Shown: positions 9,406 to 18,327, numbered from the stretch's first letter. The stretch is 64,000 bases of DNA from Flavobacterium johnsoniae (GCF_001879205.1 NZ_MLFK01000008.1:62001-126000), one strand, 5' to 3'. Made by a program: numbers and translations. The notes: a model not told the origin generated them from the sequence alone.

Positions 9406-9999
9406 ATGGGCGTACTAAGATTACAATTGCCAACTGACCCAAGATGGGTAAATATTGTTGAGAAAAACATAGAAGAAATCTTAACAGATCACGCTTGGTG
9501 CGAGCAAAAAGCAGCAACAAACGCGATTACGATTATTACCAATAACTCTGAACATCAGGATTTGGTAAAAGATTTATTGGCTTTAGCCAAAGAAGAAATC
9601 GATCATTTCGAGCAAGTTCACAATATCATCATTAAAAGAGGATTAAAATTAGGACGCGAGCGTAAAGACGAATACGTAAACGAGCTTTATCAGTACATGA
9701 AAAAAAGCGGCGACGGAAGTCGTGTTTCAGGTCTGGTAGAAAGATTATTATTTTCAGCCATGATAGAAGCCAGAAGCTGCGAACGTTTTAAAGTGCTTTC
9801 TGAGAATATTCAGGATGAAGAATTAGCCGTTTTCTACAGAGAATTAATGGAAAGCGAAGCAGGACATTATACCACATTTATAACTTACGCAAGAAAATAC
9901 GGAACAGGAATTGACGTTGAAAAACGCTGGAGAGAATGGCTGGAGTTTGAAGAATCAATTATCAAGAATTACGGGAAAAACGAAACGATTCACGGGTAG
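9406..9999 (+). CDS. miaE: tRNA-(ms2io6A) hydroxylase
   Basis: This 197-residue non-haem di-iron enzyme hydroxylates the isopentenyl group of the modified adenosine at tRNA position 37. The ferritin-like four-helix core is marked by ligand motifs KEEIDHFEQV (Glu64 and His67), EARSCERF and ESEAGHYTTF. The opening GVLRLQLPTDPRWV and the DHAWCEQKAATNA helix are typical of MiaE. It lies 128 bp downstream of glyA but after a terminator, so separate transcription is likely. Confidence 0.93.
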   Translation: MGVLRLQLPTDPRWVNIVEKNIEEILTDHAWCEQKAATNAITIITNNSEHQDLVKDLLALAKEEIDHFEQVHNIIIKRGLKLGRERKDEYVNELYQYMKKSGDGSRVSGLVERLLFSAMIEARSCERFKVLSENIQDEELAVFYRELMESEAGHYTTFITYARKYGTGIDVEKRWREWLEFEESIIKNYGKNETIHG

Positions 10000-10031
10000 T
10001 TTTTTAGTTTTCAGTCGCAGTTTTCAGGTTT

Positions 10032-10055
10032 GTCACGTTGAGCGCAGTCGAAACG
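10032..10055. repeat. Dispersed extragenic repeat (GTCACGTTGAGC type)
   Basis: GTCACGTTGAGCGCAGTCGA and its continuation resemble an extragenic element common in Flavobacterium genomes, as I recall. Only one clear copy is in this window; a loosely related GTCGTTTCGACG copy is at 35462. The assignment rests partly on general knowledge. Confidence 0.45.
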
Positions 10056-10075
10056 CGCTCCAATTGGCTTTTATC

Positions 10076-10145
10076 TGTGAAATAAAAAAATCCGTTTTAA
10101 TCCGCGTTTTCGCAAAGCGAATCCGTTTAATCCGTGTTCTTTTTA
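10076..10145. repeat. Extragenic AATCCG/AATCTG repeat element
   Basis: Repeated AATCCGTTTTAATCCGCG and AATCCGTTTAATCCGTG units flank a short TTTCGCAAAGCGAA palindrome. The same family, with AATCTGTG or CACAGATT wording, appears at 25125, 48155 and 62704. It lies between miaE and guaC and has no coding potential. Confidence 0.55.
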
Positions 10146-10171
10146 CGCAATAATTTAAATCTAAAAATCTA

Positions 10172-10187
10172 TCCCGAAGCTTCGGGA
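10172..10187. repeat. 16-bp perfect palindrome upstream of guaC
   Basis: TCCCGAAGCTTCGGGA is self-complementary and lies 48 bp before guaC. A degenerate relative (TCCGAAGCCTTGGGA) lies inside the loop of the terminator near 42000. This points to a dispersed palindrome rather than a specific operator. Confidence 0.5.
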
Positions 10188-10234
10188 CTAAAATCTAAAA
10201 TTCTTACATTTGAAAGTAACCAAAATTCAAAGCA

Positions 10235-11275
10235 ATGAGAATAGAAACTGACCTGAAATTAGGATTTAAAGACGTAATGATTCGACCAAAAAGATCAACG
10301 CTGAAAAGCAGATCGGAAGTTTCTTTGGAACGAAATTTTAAATTTTTGCACAGCACGACAGATTGGACAGGAATCCCAATTATGGCCGCGAACATGGATA
10401 CAGTGGGGACTTTTGAAATGTCTCAGGTTTTGGCAGAAGAAAAGCTTTTTACTGCCATTCATAAGCATTATAGTTTAGAAGAATGGAATAATTTTTTAAA
10501 GAATGTTTCTCCAGATTTCTACAATTATATCGCAATCAGCACCGGAACCGGAAAAGAAGATTTTGCAAAAATTGGAACTATAATTACTGCAAATCCGCTC
10601 CTGAAATTCATTTGTATTGATGTTGCCAACGGTTATTCAGAACATTTTGTTCAGTTTCTAAAACAAACCCGAAAACAATACCCGGATAAAGTAATTATTG
10701 CCGGAAATGTAGTAACAGGCGAAATGGTAGAAGAATTACTTTTGGCTGGAGCCGATATTGTAAAAGTGGGGATCGGACCGGGATCGGTTTGTACAACACG
10801 TGTTAAAACAGGAGTTGGTTACCCGCAGCTTTCTGCTATCATTGAATGTGCCGATGCCGCTCACGGTTTAGGCGGACATATTATAAGTGATGGTGGCTGT
10901 ACCACTCCGGGAGACGTTGCTAAAGCCTTTGGAGCAGGTTCTGATTTTGTTATGCTGGGAGGCATGCTGGCCGGACATACTGAAAGCGGAGGAGAATTAA
11001 TCGAAATAAACGGCGAAAAATACAAGCAATTTTACGGAATGAGTTCGGCAACAGCAATGGAAAAACATGTTGGCGGCGTTGCAGAATACAGGGCAAGTGA
11101 AGGAAAAACGGTTAAAGTTCCGTTTAAAGGAAATGTTATCGCTACGGTTTTAGATATTTTGGGCGGTTTGCGAAGCACTTGTACTTATGTAGGCGCATCA
11201 AAATTAAAGGAACTTACAAAACGAACAACCTTCATACGCGTAAGCGAACAGGAAAATCAGGTTTTTACAAATTAA
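10235..11275 (+). CDS. guaC: GMP reductase
   Basis: This 346-residue TIM-barrel enzyme reduces GMP to IMP with NADPH and release of ammonia, a step in purine interconversion. It has the IMPDH/GMPR fold without CBS domains. Diagnostic motifs are [11 protein letters not shown] near residue 12, [14 protein letters not shown] (NMDT is GMPR-like), the active-site loop [11 protein letters not shown] with Cys186, and [18 protein letters not shown]. Length and cysteine position equal those of enterobacterial GuaC. A GNAT gene follows 19 bp downstream and may be cotranscribed. Confidence 0.95.
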   Translation: MRIETDLKLGFKDVMIRPKRSTLKSRSEVSLERNFKFLHSTTDWTGIPIMAANMDTVGTFEMSQVLAEEKLFTAIHKHYSLEEWNNFLKNVSPDFYNYIAISTGTGKEDFAKIGTIITANPLLKFICIDVANGYSEHFVQFLKQTRKQYPDKVIIAGNVVTGEMVEELLLAGADIVKVGIGPGSVCTTRVKTGVGYPQLSAIIECADAAHGLGGHIISDGGCTTPGDVAKAFGAGSDFVMLGGMLAGHTESGGELIEINGEKYKQFYGMSSATAMEKHVGGVAEYRASEGKTVKVPFKGNVIATVLDILGGLRSTCTYVGASKLKELTKRTTFIRVSEQENQVFTN

Positions 11276-11294
11276 AATATACTTCAAAATCAAT

Positions 11295-11792
11295 ATGATT
11301 AGCATTTCAGAAGCAGGCTTAAACGATATTAAAACAATTCAGGAAATTACAAACATTACCTGGCCAATTACTTACGGCGAAATTTTATCGCAGGCACAAT
11401 TAGATTATATGCTCGGTTTATTTTATTCTGATGAAGCTTTATCGAAGCAGATCGAGAATAAGGAACAATTGTTTTATTTAATCTCAGATTCAGAATCTAT
11501 GATTGGTTTTATCGGAATTGAGCATCGTTATAAAAATGAAGCTGTTACTAAAATCCATAAAATCTATCTATTGCCGGAAACACAGGGAAAAGGCTACGGA
11601 AAAAAGGTTTTTGAATTTATTGAAGAATTGGCTTTAGAAAACAATTCAAAACAACTTTTATTAAATGTAAACCGCTTTAATACCGCCCTAAATTTCTATA
11701 AAAAGCTAGGTTTTGAAATTAAAGAAACAGTTGATATTGAAATCGGCAATGGATATTTGATGGAAGATTATGTGATGGGTAAAGATTTGTAA
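11295..11792 (+). CDS. GNAT family N-acetyltransferase
   Basis: This 165-residue protein transfers an acetyl group from acetyl-CoA to an unknown acceptor. The acetyl-CoA-binding motif A is visible as KIHKIYLLPETQGKGYGKKVFEF (about residues 92-114), with the Q-G-K-G-Y-G core. The C-terminal NVNRFNTALNFYKKLGFE motif B is also typical. It starts 19 bp after guaC, suggesting one transcript. A hairpin terminator follows at 11837-11859. The substrate cannot be predicted. Confidence 0.88.
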   Translation: MISISEAGLNDIKTIQEITNITWPITYGEILSQAQLDYMLGLFYSDEALSKQIENKEQLFYLISDSESMIGFIGIEHRYKNEAVTKIHKIYLLPETQGKGYGKKVFEFIEELALENNSKQLLLNVNRFNTALNFYKKLGFEIKETVDIEIGNGYLMEDYVMGKDL

Positions 11793-11836
11793 CCAATTTA
11801 TAATCAGATAATTTTAGTTGAAAGATTATGAAATTT

Positions 11837-11863
11837 AAAATCACAACTTTTGTGATTTTTTTT
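11837..11863 (+). terminator. Terminator after GNAT gene
   Basis: AAAATCACA (11837-11845) pairs with TGTGATTTT (11851-11859) around a 5-nt loop and is followed by T residues. Confidence 0.8.
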
Positions 11864-11873
11864 ATTCTGAAAC

Positions 11874-11897
11874 AAAATAGATAACTCTATCTATTTT
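11874..11897 (+). promoter_or_regulatory. Palindromic operator of the TetR gene
   Basis: AAAATAGATA (11874-11883) and TATCTATTTT (11888-11897) are exact inverted copies around ACTC. The palindrome ends 4 bp before a TATCTTTG -7 element (11902-11909), where repressor binding would block transcription. A related, less symmetric site precedes the MFS gene. Autoregulation by the TetR protein is inferred. Confidence 0.75.
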
Positions 11898-11901
11898 AGA
11901 T

Positions 11902-11909
11902 TATCTTTG
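11902..11909 (+). promoter_or_regulatory. Candidate -7 element for the TetR gene
   Basis: TATCTTTG fits TAnnTTTG, 14 bp before the ATG and just downstream of the palindromic operator. Confidence 0.5.
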
Positions 11910-11923
11910 GTAAAAAAGGAAAA

Positions 11924-12490
11924 ATGGACAAAAAAATCAGTGTAAAGGAGCGAATACTGGATACAGCATCTCGTTTGTTTTATCATCAAGGATTTAACAG
12001 CACCGGCATTAACCAAATTATTGCCGAAGCTGGTATTGCAATAGGCTCTCTTTACAAACATTATCAATCTAAAAATGATTTGTTGTTTCATTATCTGGAA
12101 CAGCAGGAAATAGAGTATTTTACTAATCTTGATGATTATTTAAAAGAAGAAAAGCAGCCGCTGCAAAAACTTTTTAAATTAATAGATTACCGTATCAAAG
12201 TTCAGGAGCAGGCAAATTACGCCGGCTGTCATTTTATTAAAATTAATGCTGAAATTGGACGGCAAGATAAAAAGATAGAGCAGTTTATTATCTCACATAA
12301 ACAAAAACAGCGTGATTATATCAATAAGCTGATTGCAGAAATAGGCGCGGTACAAAATCTTCCGATAGAAATAGATGCTTTAGAAAATAGTATCTTTTTG
12401 ATGATAGAAGGAGCTGTAGTAACGGCGAGTATAAATGGAAATACTAATGATTTAAGGGCTGTAAAAAACATTATTAAACAACTTTTTTAA
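11924..12490 (+). CDS. TetR/AcrR family transcriptional regulator
   Basis: This 188-residue repressor has an N-terminal TetR HTH (about residues 7-55). Typical text is RILDTASRLFYHQGFNSTGINQIIAEAGIAIGSLYKHYQSKNDLL read across the helices. The C-terminal ligand-binding region (about 70-188) is variable and gives no inducer hint. It is followed after 39 bp by a DHA2-type MFS exporter in the same direction. Matching palindromes lie in front of both genes, so the likely role is repression of itself and the pump until a toxic ligand binds. Confidence 0.9.
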   Translation: MDKKISVKERILDTASRLFYHQGFNSTGINQIIAEAGIAIGSLYKHYQSKNDLLFHYLEQQEIEYFTNLDDYLKEEKQPLQKLFKLIDYRIKVQEQANYAGCHFIKINAEIGRQDKKIEQFIISHKQKQRDYINKLIAEIGAVQNLPIEIDALENSIFLMIEGAVVTASINGNTNDLRAVKNIIKQLF

Positions 12491-12503
12491 TTTTTTTTAA
12501 CCT

Positions 12504-12527
12504 AAAATAGATAGATCATTCTATATA
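12504..12527 (+). promoter_or_regulatory. Second TetR-like site before the MFS gene
   Basis: AAAATAGATAGATCATTCTA and the following TATA share the AAAATAGATA half-site with the operator at 11874-11897. The right half is only partly complementary. It ends 3 bp before the MFS ATG, so binding could also affect translation start or local transcription. Confidence 0.55.
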
Positions 12528-12529
12528 TT

Positions 12530-13948
12530 ATGAAAAACAAAAAATACATTTCACTGCTTATTCTTTTACTGGCACATTTGCTTACCATCTTAGATATATT
12601 CATTGTTAATATTGCTATTCCGTCTATGCAGCGCGGACTTAACTCCAGTAATGGAAAAATCCAGCTGGTAGTGGCTATGTATATGGTTGGGTTTGCTTCT
12701 TTTTTAATAATTGGCGGTAAAACAGGAGATTATTTCGGTAGAAAAAAAGTTTTTATTTTAGGACTGCTGCTGTTTATGATAAATTCCGCAGGTTGTGGTT
12801 TTGCTGTAACAACTGACCAGCTTATTACGTTGAGGTTTTTTCAGGGCATGAGTGCAGGGTTAATGTCACCCCAAGTATTATCTTATATACAAGTTCTTTT
12901 TACAGATCACAAGGAGCGTACTTATGCGATGGGCTGGTACGGAATTGCGATTGGAATTGGTACTATGCTGGGGCAGTTTTTAGGCGGTTTTTTTGTAGAG
13001 TTGGAACCGTTTTTAATTGATCAATCCTGGCGGTATATATTTCTTATTAACATTCCTATTTGTGTTACAGCAATTTTGCTGGCCATTCCTTATCTTGATC
13101 ATTCCAGAGATGATTCTTCTTCGCAGATGGATTATGGGAGTGCTTTTATATTAGCCATAGGGCTTGCTGTCCTGGTGTTTTCTTTGGCTGTAGGTTTAGA
13201 ACAAATCAGTCTGGTTAAAATTACACTTCCTGTGTCGATCTTATTTCTTTTTGTTTTTATTTTCAGACAGCTAAAAAGAAAATCAAAGAAAAAAGAACCT
13301 TTATTAAATATGGAACTTTTTAGAAACAAGAATTTCAATATGGCCGTGTCAGCATCGGCTCTTTTTATGTTGATGCTGGATGCTTATTTTTTTATACTTG
13401 CGGTTTTTTTACAGGACGGAATTCAACTTTTGCCCCTACAGGCAGGCTATTTTATTGTATTTCAGGGAAGCGGTTTTATTCTGGCCTCGTTTTTCTCAGC
13501 TAAATTAGTACTGCGTTTTGGAAAAAACGTATTGATTTTCGGCATTATGCTACTGATGTCTGCCCTGATTCTACAGCTTGTTCTTTTTTATTATCAGATA
13601 ATTGATTACAGAGGATATATTGTAATGCTTTTACACGGTGTTGGTGTGGCACTGGTTTTACCCTCATTTGCTACTATTGCGCTGAAAAATTTGCCTAAAA
13701 ACAGTATTGGAAATGCATCAGGAGTTTATTCTACTATACAACAGTTATTCGGGGCTTTAGGAATTACCGTTACAGGAAGTATATTTTATTACCTGGTAAA
13801 AGCAAATAAAGACTTTGCACACTTTTATAATGCTTTTTTCTATGGAACCTGTATTCATTTATTTTGTTTGATTGGTGTATTGTTGATCTTATTGCTTTTG
13901 CCAAAGTCAATACTTCCAAAATATCAGAAAAAGGGCAATGAAGAATAA
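12530..13948 (+). CDS. MFS transporter, DHA2 family (14 TMS)
   Basis: This 472-residue inner-membrane drug:proton antiporter is of the EmrB/QacA type. Hydrophobic segments number about fourteen. Motif A is visible as GGKTGDYFGRKKVF near residue 67, and motif C-like GIAIGIGTMLGQFLGGF lies in TMS 5. The opening LLILLLAHLLTILDIFIVNIAIPSM carries the D-x-x-I-V-N-I-A motif of DHA2 exporters. It lies in an operon-like pair with the TetR gene. Its stop is only 9 bp from the convergent pentapeptide-repeat gene. Substrate is unknown; efflux of small toxic compounds is inferred. Confidence 0.9.
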   Translation: MKNKKYISLLILLLAHLLTILDIFIVNIAIPSMQRGLNSSNGKIQLVVAMYMVGFASFLIIGGKTGDYFGRKKVFILGLLLFMINSAGCGFAVTTDQLITLRFFQGMSAGLMSPQVLSYIQVLFTDHKERTYAMGWYGIAIGIGTMLGQFLGGFFVELEPFLIDQSWRYIFLINIPICVTAILLAIPYLDHSRDDSSSQMDYGSAFILAIGLAVLVFSLAVGLEQISLVKITLPVSILFLFVFIFRQLKRKSKKKEPLLNMELFRNKNFNMAVSASALFMLMLDAYFFILAVFLQDGIQLLPLQAGYFIVFQGSGFILASFFSAKLVLRFGKNVLIFGIMLLMSALILQLVLFYYQIIDYRGYIVMLLHGVGVALVLPSFATIALKNLPKNSIGNASGVYSTIQQLFGALGITVTGSIFYYLVKANKDFAHFYNAFFYGTCIHLFCLIGVLLILLLLPKSILPKYQKKGNEE

Positions 13949-13957
13949 GGCTGATTG

Positions 13958-14536
13958 CTAGCTTACAATGACATCATGTTTAAACAAAAGCCCTTTTACT
14001 TCATTCAAAGCGAAGACAGCTTTTTTGAGTTTCGTTTTTGATGGATCAATTGTATAATTGTAACTTGTTTTAAAGTCGGCTTTGTTGGCTGTGGCTTTGT
14101 CGAATTCAGATCGGTATAAGTCACAGTTTTCAAAAAGAACACCGGTTAGGTCGGCGGCCATAAAATCTACAGCTATTAAACTGCAATTGGTAAATGGAGT
14201 TCCTTTTAGTTTTAAAGTATAAAATTTTGAAAAATCAAGAATACAATCGTTAAAGCGAACTTCAAAAATCAATTTATCGCACATGGCAAAATTTACTTCC
14301 TTAATCTCGCACCGATTAAAAGTAACGGTTCTAAAAGCCACATAATTAATCTTTGATTCATTAAAAATGCAGTCGTTAAAAATGCAATCTATAAAAGTAA
14401 CGGCCAAAAAAGTGCAGGCAGAAAAATTACAATTATTAAAAACACAGCATTCAAAATCTTTAAAGTTAAGATCGTCTTTTGCATAAATAATCGTATCGTA
14501 TTCTTTATCAAGAAAATATTCGCTCTCTTTTTTCAA
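13958..14536 (-). CDS. Pentapeptide repeat protein (Qnr/McbG-like size)
   Basis: This 192-residue protein consists almost wholly of pentapeptide units of the A(D/N)LxX kind. They run from about residue 22 to 160, for example CVFNNCNFSACTFLAVTF, CIFNDCIFNESKI and ADLTGVLFENCDLYRSEF. Such repeats fold as a right-handed quadrilateral beta helix. Length and cysteine-rich early repeats resemble the Qnr/McbG group that protects DNA gyrase, but general pentapeptide proteins of unknown function look alike. There is no signal peptide, so it is probably cytoplasmic. It is convergent with an MFS efflux gene, 9 bp apart. Confidence 0.85.
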   Translation of the reverse strand: MKKESEYFLDKEYDTIIYAKDDLNFKDFECCVFNNCNFSACTFLAVTFIDCIFNDCIFNESKINYVAFRTVTFNRCEIKEVNFAMCDKLIFEVRFNDCILDFSKFYTLKLKGTPFTNCSLIAVDFMAADLTGVLFENCDLYRSEFDKATANKADFKTSYNYTIDPSKTKLKKAVFALNEVKGLLFKHDVIVS

Positions 14537-14695
14537 GTATATTTTGATAATTGTTTGAGGGTGAAAAGATAATAATTTACATTAAAATATGCTTCGTAAA
14601 TCGCAAATCATTTTTGATTTCATTCACATTTTTAATGCATAATTTGATGTAGCTTTACACTTATTTTTTAAGTTAAAACAGATCAATTTTATCAT

Positions 14696-16105
14696 ATGGA
14701 ATCAACAAGAAAGGAGCATGATTTTTTAGGAGAATTAGAAATTCCTAATCATTTATACTACGGAATCCAGACTTTTAGAGCAGTAGAAAATTTTAATATT
14801 ACAGGAATTCCTATTTCAAAAGAACCTTTGTTTATCAAGGCTTTAGGATATGTAAAAAAAGCTGCAGCTCTTGCAAATAAAGACTGTGGAGCGCTTGATG
14901 CTAAAATTGCCGAAGCGATTTGTTACGGAAGCGATCAGGTAATTTCCGGAAAATTTAACGGAGAATTTGTCAGCGATCTGATTCAGGGCGGAGCGGGAAC
15001 TTCAGTAAACATGAATGCCAATGAAGTTATTGCCAATATAGGGCTTGAATATCTGGGGCATAAAAAAGGAGAATACAACTTTTTGCATCCTAATAATCAT
15101 GTCAATTGTTCTCAATCTACAAATGACGCTTATCCATCGGCATTTAGAATTGCGCTATATTTAAAAATGGAAAGTTTTATTAAAACGCTTTCCGGTTTAG
15201 AAGTCGCTTTTGCCAAAAAAGGAGAGGAGTTTAAGGAAGTTTTAAAAATGGGAAGAACACAGCTTCAAGACGCTGTTCCTATGACTTTAGGTCAGGAATT
15301 TAAAGCCTACGCTACAACAATTGGAGAAGATATTATAAGATTAAAAAATGCGCAGGAACTATTATTGGAAATCAATATGGGAGCAACAGCTATTGGTACA
15401 AAAGTCAATGCACCGGAAGGTTACCCTGAAATTTGTGTTTCCTACTTAGCAAAAGAAGTCGGAATTCCATTAACGCTTTCACCAGATTTAATTGAGGCAA
15501 CGGTCGATACAGGAGCGTATGTGCAGATTATGGGAACTTTAAAACGATCTGCGGTTAAAATTTCTAAAATTTGTAACGATTTAAGACTTTTAAGCTCGGG
15601 ACCAAGAACAGGTTTAAACGAAATTAATTTACCGGCACGTCAGCCAGGTTCGTCGATTATGCCGGGGAAAGTTAATCCCGTAATTCCAGAAGTGGTAAAC
15701 CAAACTTGTTTTTATGTAATTGGCCAGGATTTAACCGTGACAATGGCGGCAGAAGCAGGTCAATTGCAATTGAATGTAATGGAACCGGTTATCGCTTTTG
15801 CAATGTTTACTTCTTTGGATTATCTTTCAAATGCCATTCAAACTTTAATCGATAAATGTATCAACGGAATTACGGCAAATGTTGATCACTGCTATAATAT
15901 GGTCATGAACAGTATAGGAATCGTAACACAGTTAAACCCAATTATTGGATACGAAGAAAGCGCCAGTATTGCCGGCGAAGCTTTAAAAACAAATAAAAGC
16001 GTGCATCAAATTGCGGTTTTAGAAAGAAAGCTGATTACGCAGGAAAAATGGGATGAAATCTATTCACTTGAAAATTTAATCCATCCAAAATTTATCACAA
16101 AGTAG
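14696..16105 (+). CDS. aspA: Aspartate ammonia-lyase
   Basis: This 469-residue enzyme converts aspartate to fumarate and ammonia. It belongs to the aspartase/fumarase superfamily, with the signature GSSIMPGKVNP at about residues 318-328 and flexible-loop serine. TNDAYPSAFRIA, MGRTQLQDAVPMTLGQEF and NVMEPVIAF are further family motifs. The match YYGIQTFRAVENFNITG near the start favours aspartase over fumarase C, which normally has YYGAQTQRS. Monocistronic, with a terminator at 16131. It would feed fumarate into the citric acid cycle. Confidence 0.93.
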   Translation: MESTRKEHDFLGELEIPNHLYYGIQTFRAVENFNITGIPISKEPLFIKALGYVKKAAALANKDCGALDAKIAEAICYGSDQVISGKFNGEFVSDLIQGGAGTSVNMNANEVIANIGLEYLGHKKGEYNFLHPNNHVNCSQSTNDAYPSAFRIALYLKMESFIKTLSGLEVAFAKKGEEFKEVLKMGRTQLQDAVPMTLGQEFKAYATTIGEDIIRLKNAQELLLEINMGATAIGTKVNAPEGYPEICVSYLAKEVGIPLTLSPDLIEATVDTGAYVQIMGTLKRSAVKISKICNDLRLLSSGPRTGLNEINLPARQPGSSIMPGKVNPVIPEVVNQTCFYVIGQDLTVTMAAEAGQLQLNVMEPVIAFAMFTSLDYLSNAIQTLIDKCINGITANVDHCYNMVMNSIGIVTQLNPIIGYEESASIAGEALKTNKSVHQIAVLERKLITQEKWDEIYSLENLIHPKFITK

Positions 16106-16130
16106 TTTAGGTATTAAAAATATAATAACA

Positions 16131-16160
16131 AGCCGTCAGTTAATTGATGGCTTTTTTTTG
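16131..16160 (+). terminator. Terminator after aspA
   Basis: AGCCGTCA (16131-16138) pairs with TGATGGCT (16145-16152) with one G-T pair, followed by a run of T. Confidence 0.8.
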
Positions 16161-16255
16161 TTATTGATAAAATGAAGTTGTGTAAAGTCTTGAAAATGAA
16201 TTATATTTACAAATAGGTTTGAATCTGATTTAGTAGAAATTAAAACTTTTGTAAA

Positions 16256-17530
16256 GTGAAATTCTTAAAAAGCAATTATTTTCAGCATAAAATAAAAACA
16301 GCAGTTTTGCTTTTTTATATTTCAATCTGCCTTAATGCTCAAACCGGGAAAGATGCTGAAAATCGAGAAATTTGTCCGCCCAAAACTATTTTTGAAATCT
16401 TTAAAAAGAGTGATACAGCCTTAGTTGCTAAACCTGCAAAAAACAACTTTTTTTTGGTAATTCCGGCCATTGGTTCACAGCCTGCAACCGGATTTTTTTT
16501 TGGTGCAGTTGCGCAGTATACTTTCAAAGGAAAAGGAGAATCAGATAAATATTCTGTCGCCAATCTCGGAATAACGTATACCCTGAAAAATCAATGGCTG
16601 GTTAATGTGAAGAACAATATTCTGCTAAAAAACAATAAGATTTTTTTAAGCGGAGACTATCGGCTTTATATTTTTTCGCAGCCTAATTACGGTTTAGGAA
16701 CAAATATAGTTCCGCCTCGCCGCGATCAGGAACCGGATTTTAGTATCGATTCGCTGGCTCAGGCCATGGATTATAACTACTTTAAGTTTCATCAAACGGC
16801 GTCTTTCGAGGTAAAAAAGAATTTTTATGTGGGTGGGGGTATTAATATAGATTGGTATACCAATATTGATGATAAAGAATTAGATGTTGAAAACGGAAAC
16901 CTTACGTATCATTATAATTACAGCCAGAAACACGGCTTCGATAACTTAGAATATTTTTTAACCGGAGTCAGTTTTAATGTAGTTTACGATTCACGTGATA
17001 ATCAGGTTAATTCATCGCGGGGCTGGTTTGCCAATATCAATTATCGCTTTAATCCGGTATTGTTTAAAAATCAGGAATACAGCAATGTTCTGTTTGCAGA
17101 ATATCGCCATTTTATTCCGCTTTCGCATAAAAATGAACATTATATTTTAGGAATTTGGGCTTACGGTCAATTTGTAACCAGAGGAAAGGTGCCCTATTTA
17201 AATCTCCCTGCTATTGGCTGGGATCAGCGAAGCAGGAGCGGAGAAGGCTACACACAAGGACTATTTAGAGGAAACGGGCTTATTTACCTTTCTACAGAAT
17301 TTAGATTTCCTATTACCTGCAATCAAATGTTAAGCGGCACCGTTTTTACCAATTTTGTAACGGCAAGCAATTCAGATGCAAATACTTCACTTTTTCATGC
17401 TATTCAGCCGGCGGCGGGACTTGGCCTGCGATTATTAATCGACAAAAAAACACGAACCAATCTGGTTGTTGATTATGCATGGGGAAACAGTTCAAGAGCT
17501 TTTTATTTAAATGCAGGTGAAACTTTTTGA
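16256..17530 (+). CDS. BamA/TamA-like outer membrane beta-barrel protein without POTRA domains
   Basis: This 424-residue secreted protein starts at GTG 16256 and has a signal peptide ending near CLNAQTG. After a short linker, the chain from about residue 65 reads as alternating amphipathic strands typical of a BamA/TamA-type barrel, for example VIPAIGSQPATGFFFGAVAQYTF. The stretch TQGLFRGNGLIYLSTEFRFP resembles the loop-6 RGF/RGY region of Omp85 barrels. No POTRA repeats are present, so it cannot be a full BamA. The substrate or partner is unknown. It may share a transcript with the next small barrel gene 111 bp downstream. Confidence 0.75.
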   Translation: MKFLKSNYFQHKIKTAVLLFYISICLNAQTGKDAENREICPPKTIFEIFKKSDTALVAKPAKNNFFLVIPAIGSQPATGFFFGAVAQYTFKGKGESDKYSVANLGITYTLKNQWLVNVKNNILLKNNKIFLSGDYRLYIFSQPNYGLGTNIVPPRRDQEPDFSIDSLAQAMDYNYFKFHQTASFEVKKNFYVGGGINIDWYTNIDDKELDVENGNLTYHYNYSQKHGFDNLEYFLTGVSFNVVYDSRDNQVNSSRGWFANINYRFNPVLFKNQEYSNVLFAEYRHFIPLSHKNEHYILGIWAYGQFVTRGKVPYLNLPAIGWDQRSRSGEGYTQGLFRGNGLIYLSTEFRFPITCNQMLSGTVFTNFVTASNSDANTSLFHAIQPAAGLGLRLLIDKKTRTNLVVDYAWGNSSRAFYLNAGETF

Positions 17531-17641
17531 TACTTACTTTGTTTAAATGTTTGATTGTTTGAATTTTACGTTTTAAAATGTAGGAAATTACGATAGGAAA
17601 ACTTAAATTTGAATATCATTTAACTTTCAAACACATAATTT

Positions 17642-18259
17642 ATGAAACAGTACAGTTTATTATTAGTTGTATTTCTGTCGGCGATAGGAATGCAGGCTCA
17701 GGATGCAAGGTCTTTTTCGTTTAATTTGTATGGCGGTTATAATTTTTCAGATGAGCTAGATTACGACGGTTATTCTGCAACAATAGAAGATGGTTTTCAA
17801 TACGGTGCCGGATTTGAGTACTTTTTTATCGAAAACAATTCAATCGAAATAAAATATTTAAGAGCAGATACTAAAATTCCATTTTATGGTCCGGCAGGGA
17901 ATCAATTGAATGCTGGTGATGACAAAGGAGCGTTCAATTACATATTAGCTGATTATACATATTATTTTGATACAGGTTCTAATCTCTTACCCTATTTAGG
18001 TGCGGGTGCCGGGGTTGGGATTGTAGAAACACCTCAAAGTGGGAACGGTACTTATTTTGCCTGGGATGTAAAAGGTGGTGTCAAAATTAAAACCGCTTCA
18101 TCTGTATCTGTAAATATAAATGCGTATCTAGAATCGATGTCAGCGGCCGTTGGAAACAGTTATTACTGGACATATTGGGGTCCCGTTGGAGTAGAAGATT
18201 ATGTTTCTACTTTCCAGTTTGGACTGGGGGCTGTAATAAGCTTTAATTTTAAAAATTAA
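17642..18259 (+). CDS. Outer membrane beta-barrel protein (porin-like, 205 aa)
   Basis: The N terminus is a signal peptide (MKQYSLLLVVFLSAIGMQAQ). The mature part shows about eight alternating strands, including FNLYGGYNFSDELD, FQYGAGFEYFF, LPYLGAGAGVGIV and FQFGLGAVISFNF. The last residues end in an aromatic strand (SFNFKN), as in OmpX/OmpW-size barrels. No enzyme motif is seen. It lies between the larger barrel gene and a two-component system, which might point to envelope sensing. A terminator follows at 18297-18323. Confidence 0.75.
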   Translation: MKQYSLLLVVFLSAIGMQAQDARSFSFNLYGGYNFSDELDYDGYSATIEDGFQYGAGFEYFFIENNSIEIKYLRADTKIPFYGPAGNQLNAGDDKGAFNYILADYTYYFDTGSNLLPYLGAGAGVGIVETPQSGNGTYFAWDVKGGVKIKTASSVSVNINAYLESMSAAVGNSYYWTYWGPVGVEDYVSTFQFGLGAVISFNFKN

Positions 18260-18296
18260 GAATGGAATCAAAACAAATCAAATTAGATAATCGTAT

Positions 18297-18327
18297 AAAA
18301 GCAGCTAAATTTTAGTTGCTTTTTTTA
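18297..18327 (+). terminator. Terminator after outer membrane barrel gene
   Basis: AAAAGCAGCTAAA (18297-18309) pairs with TTTAGTTGCTTTT (18311-18323), with one mismatch, and is followed by T residues. Confidence 0.75.

Noticed and set aside
9911..10153. 80-residue plus-strand ORF after miaE
   Set aside because: It is partly an alternate frame of miaE and partly extragenic repeat sequence.
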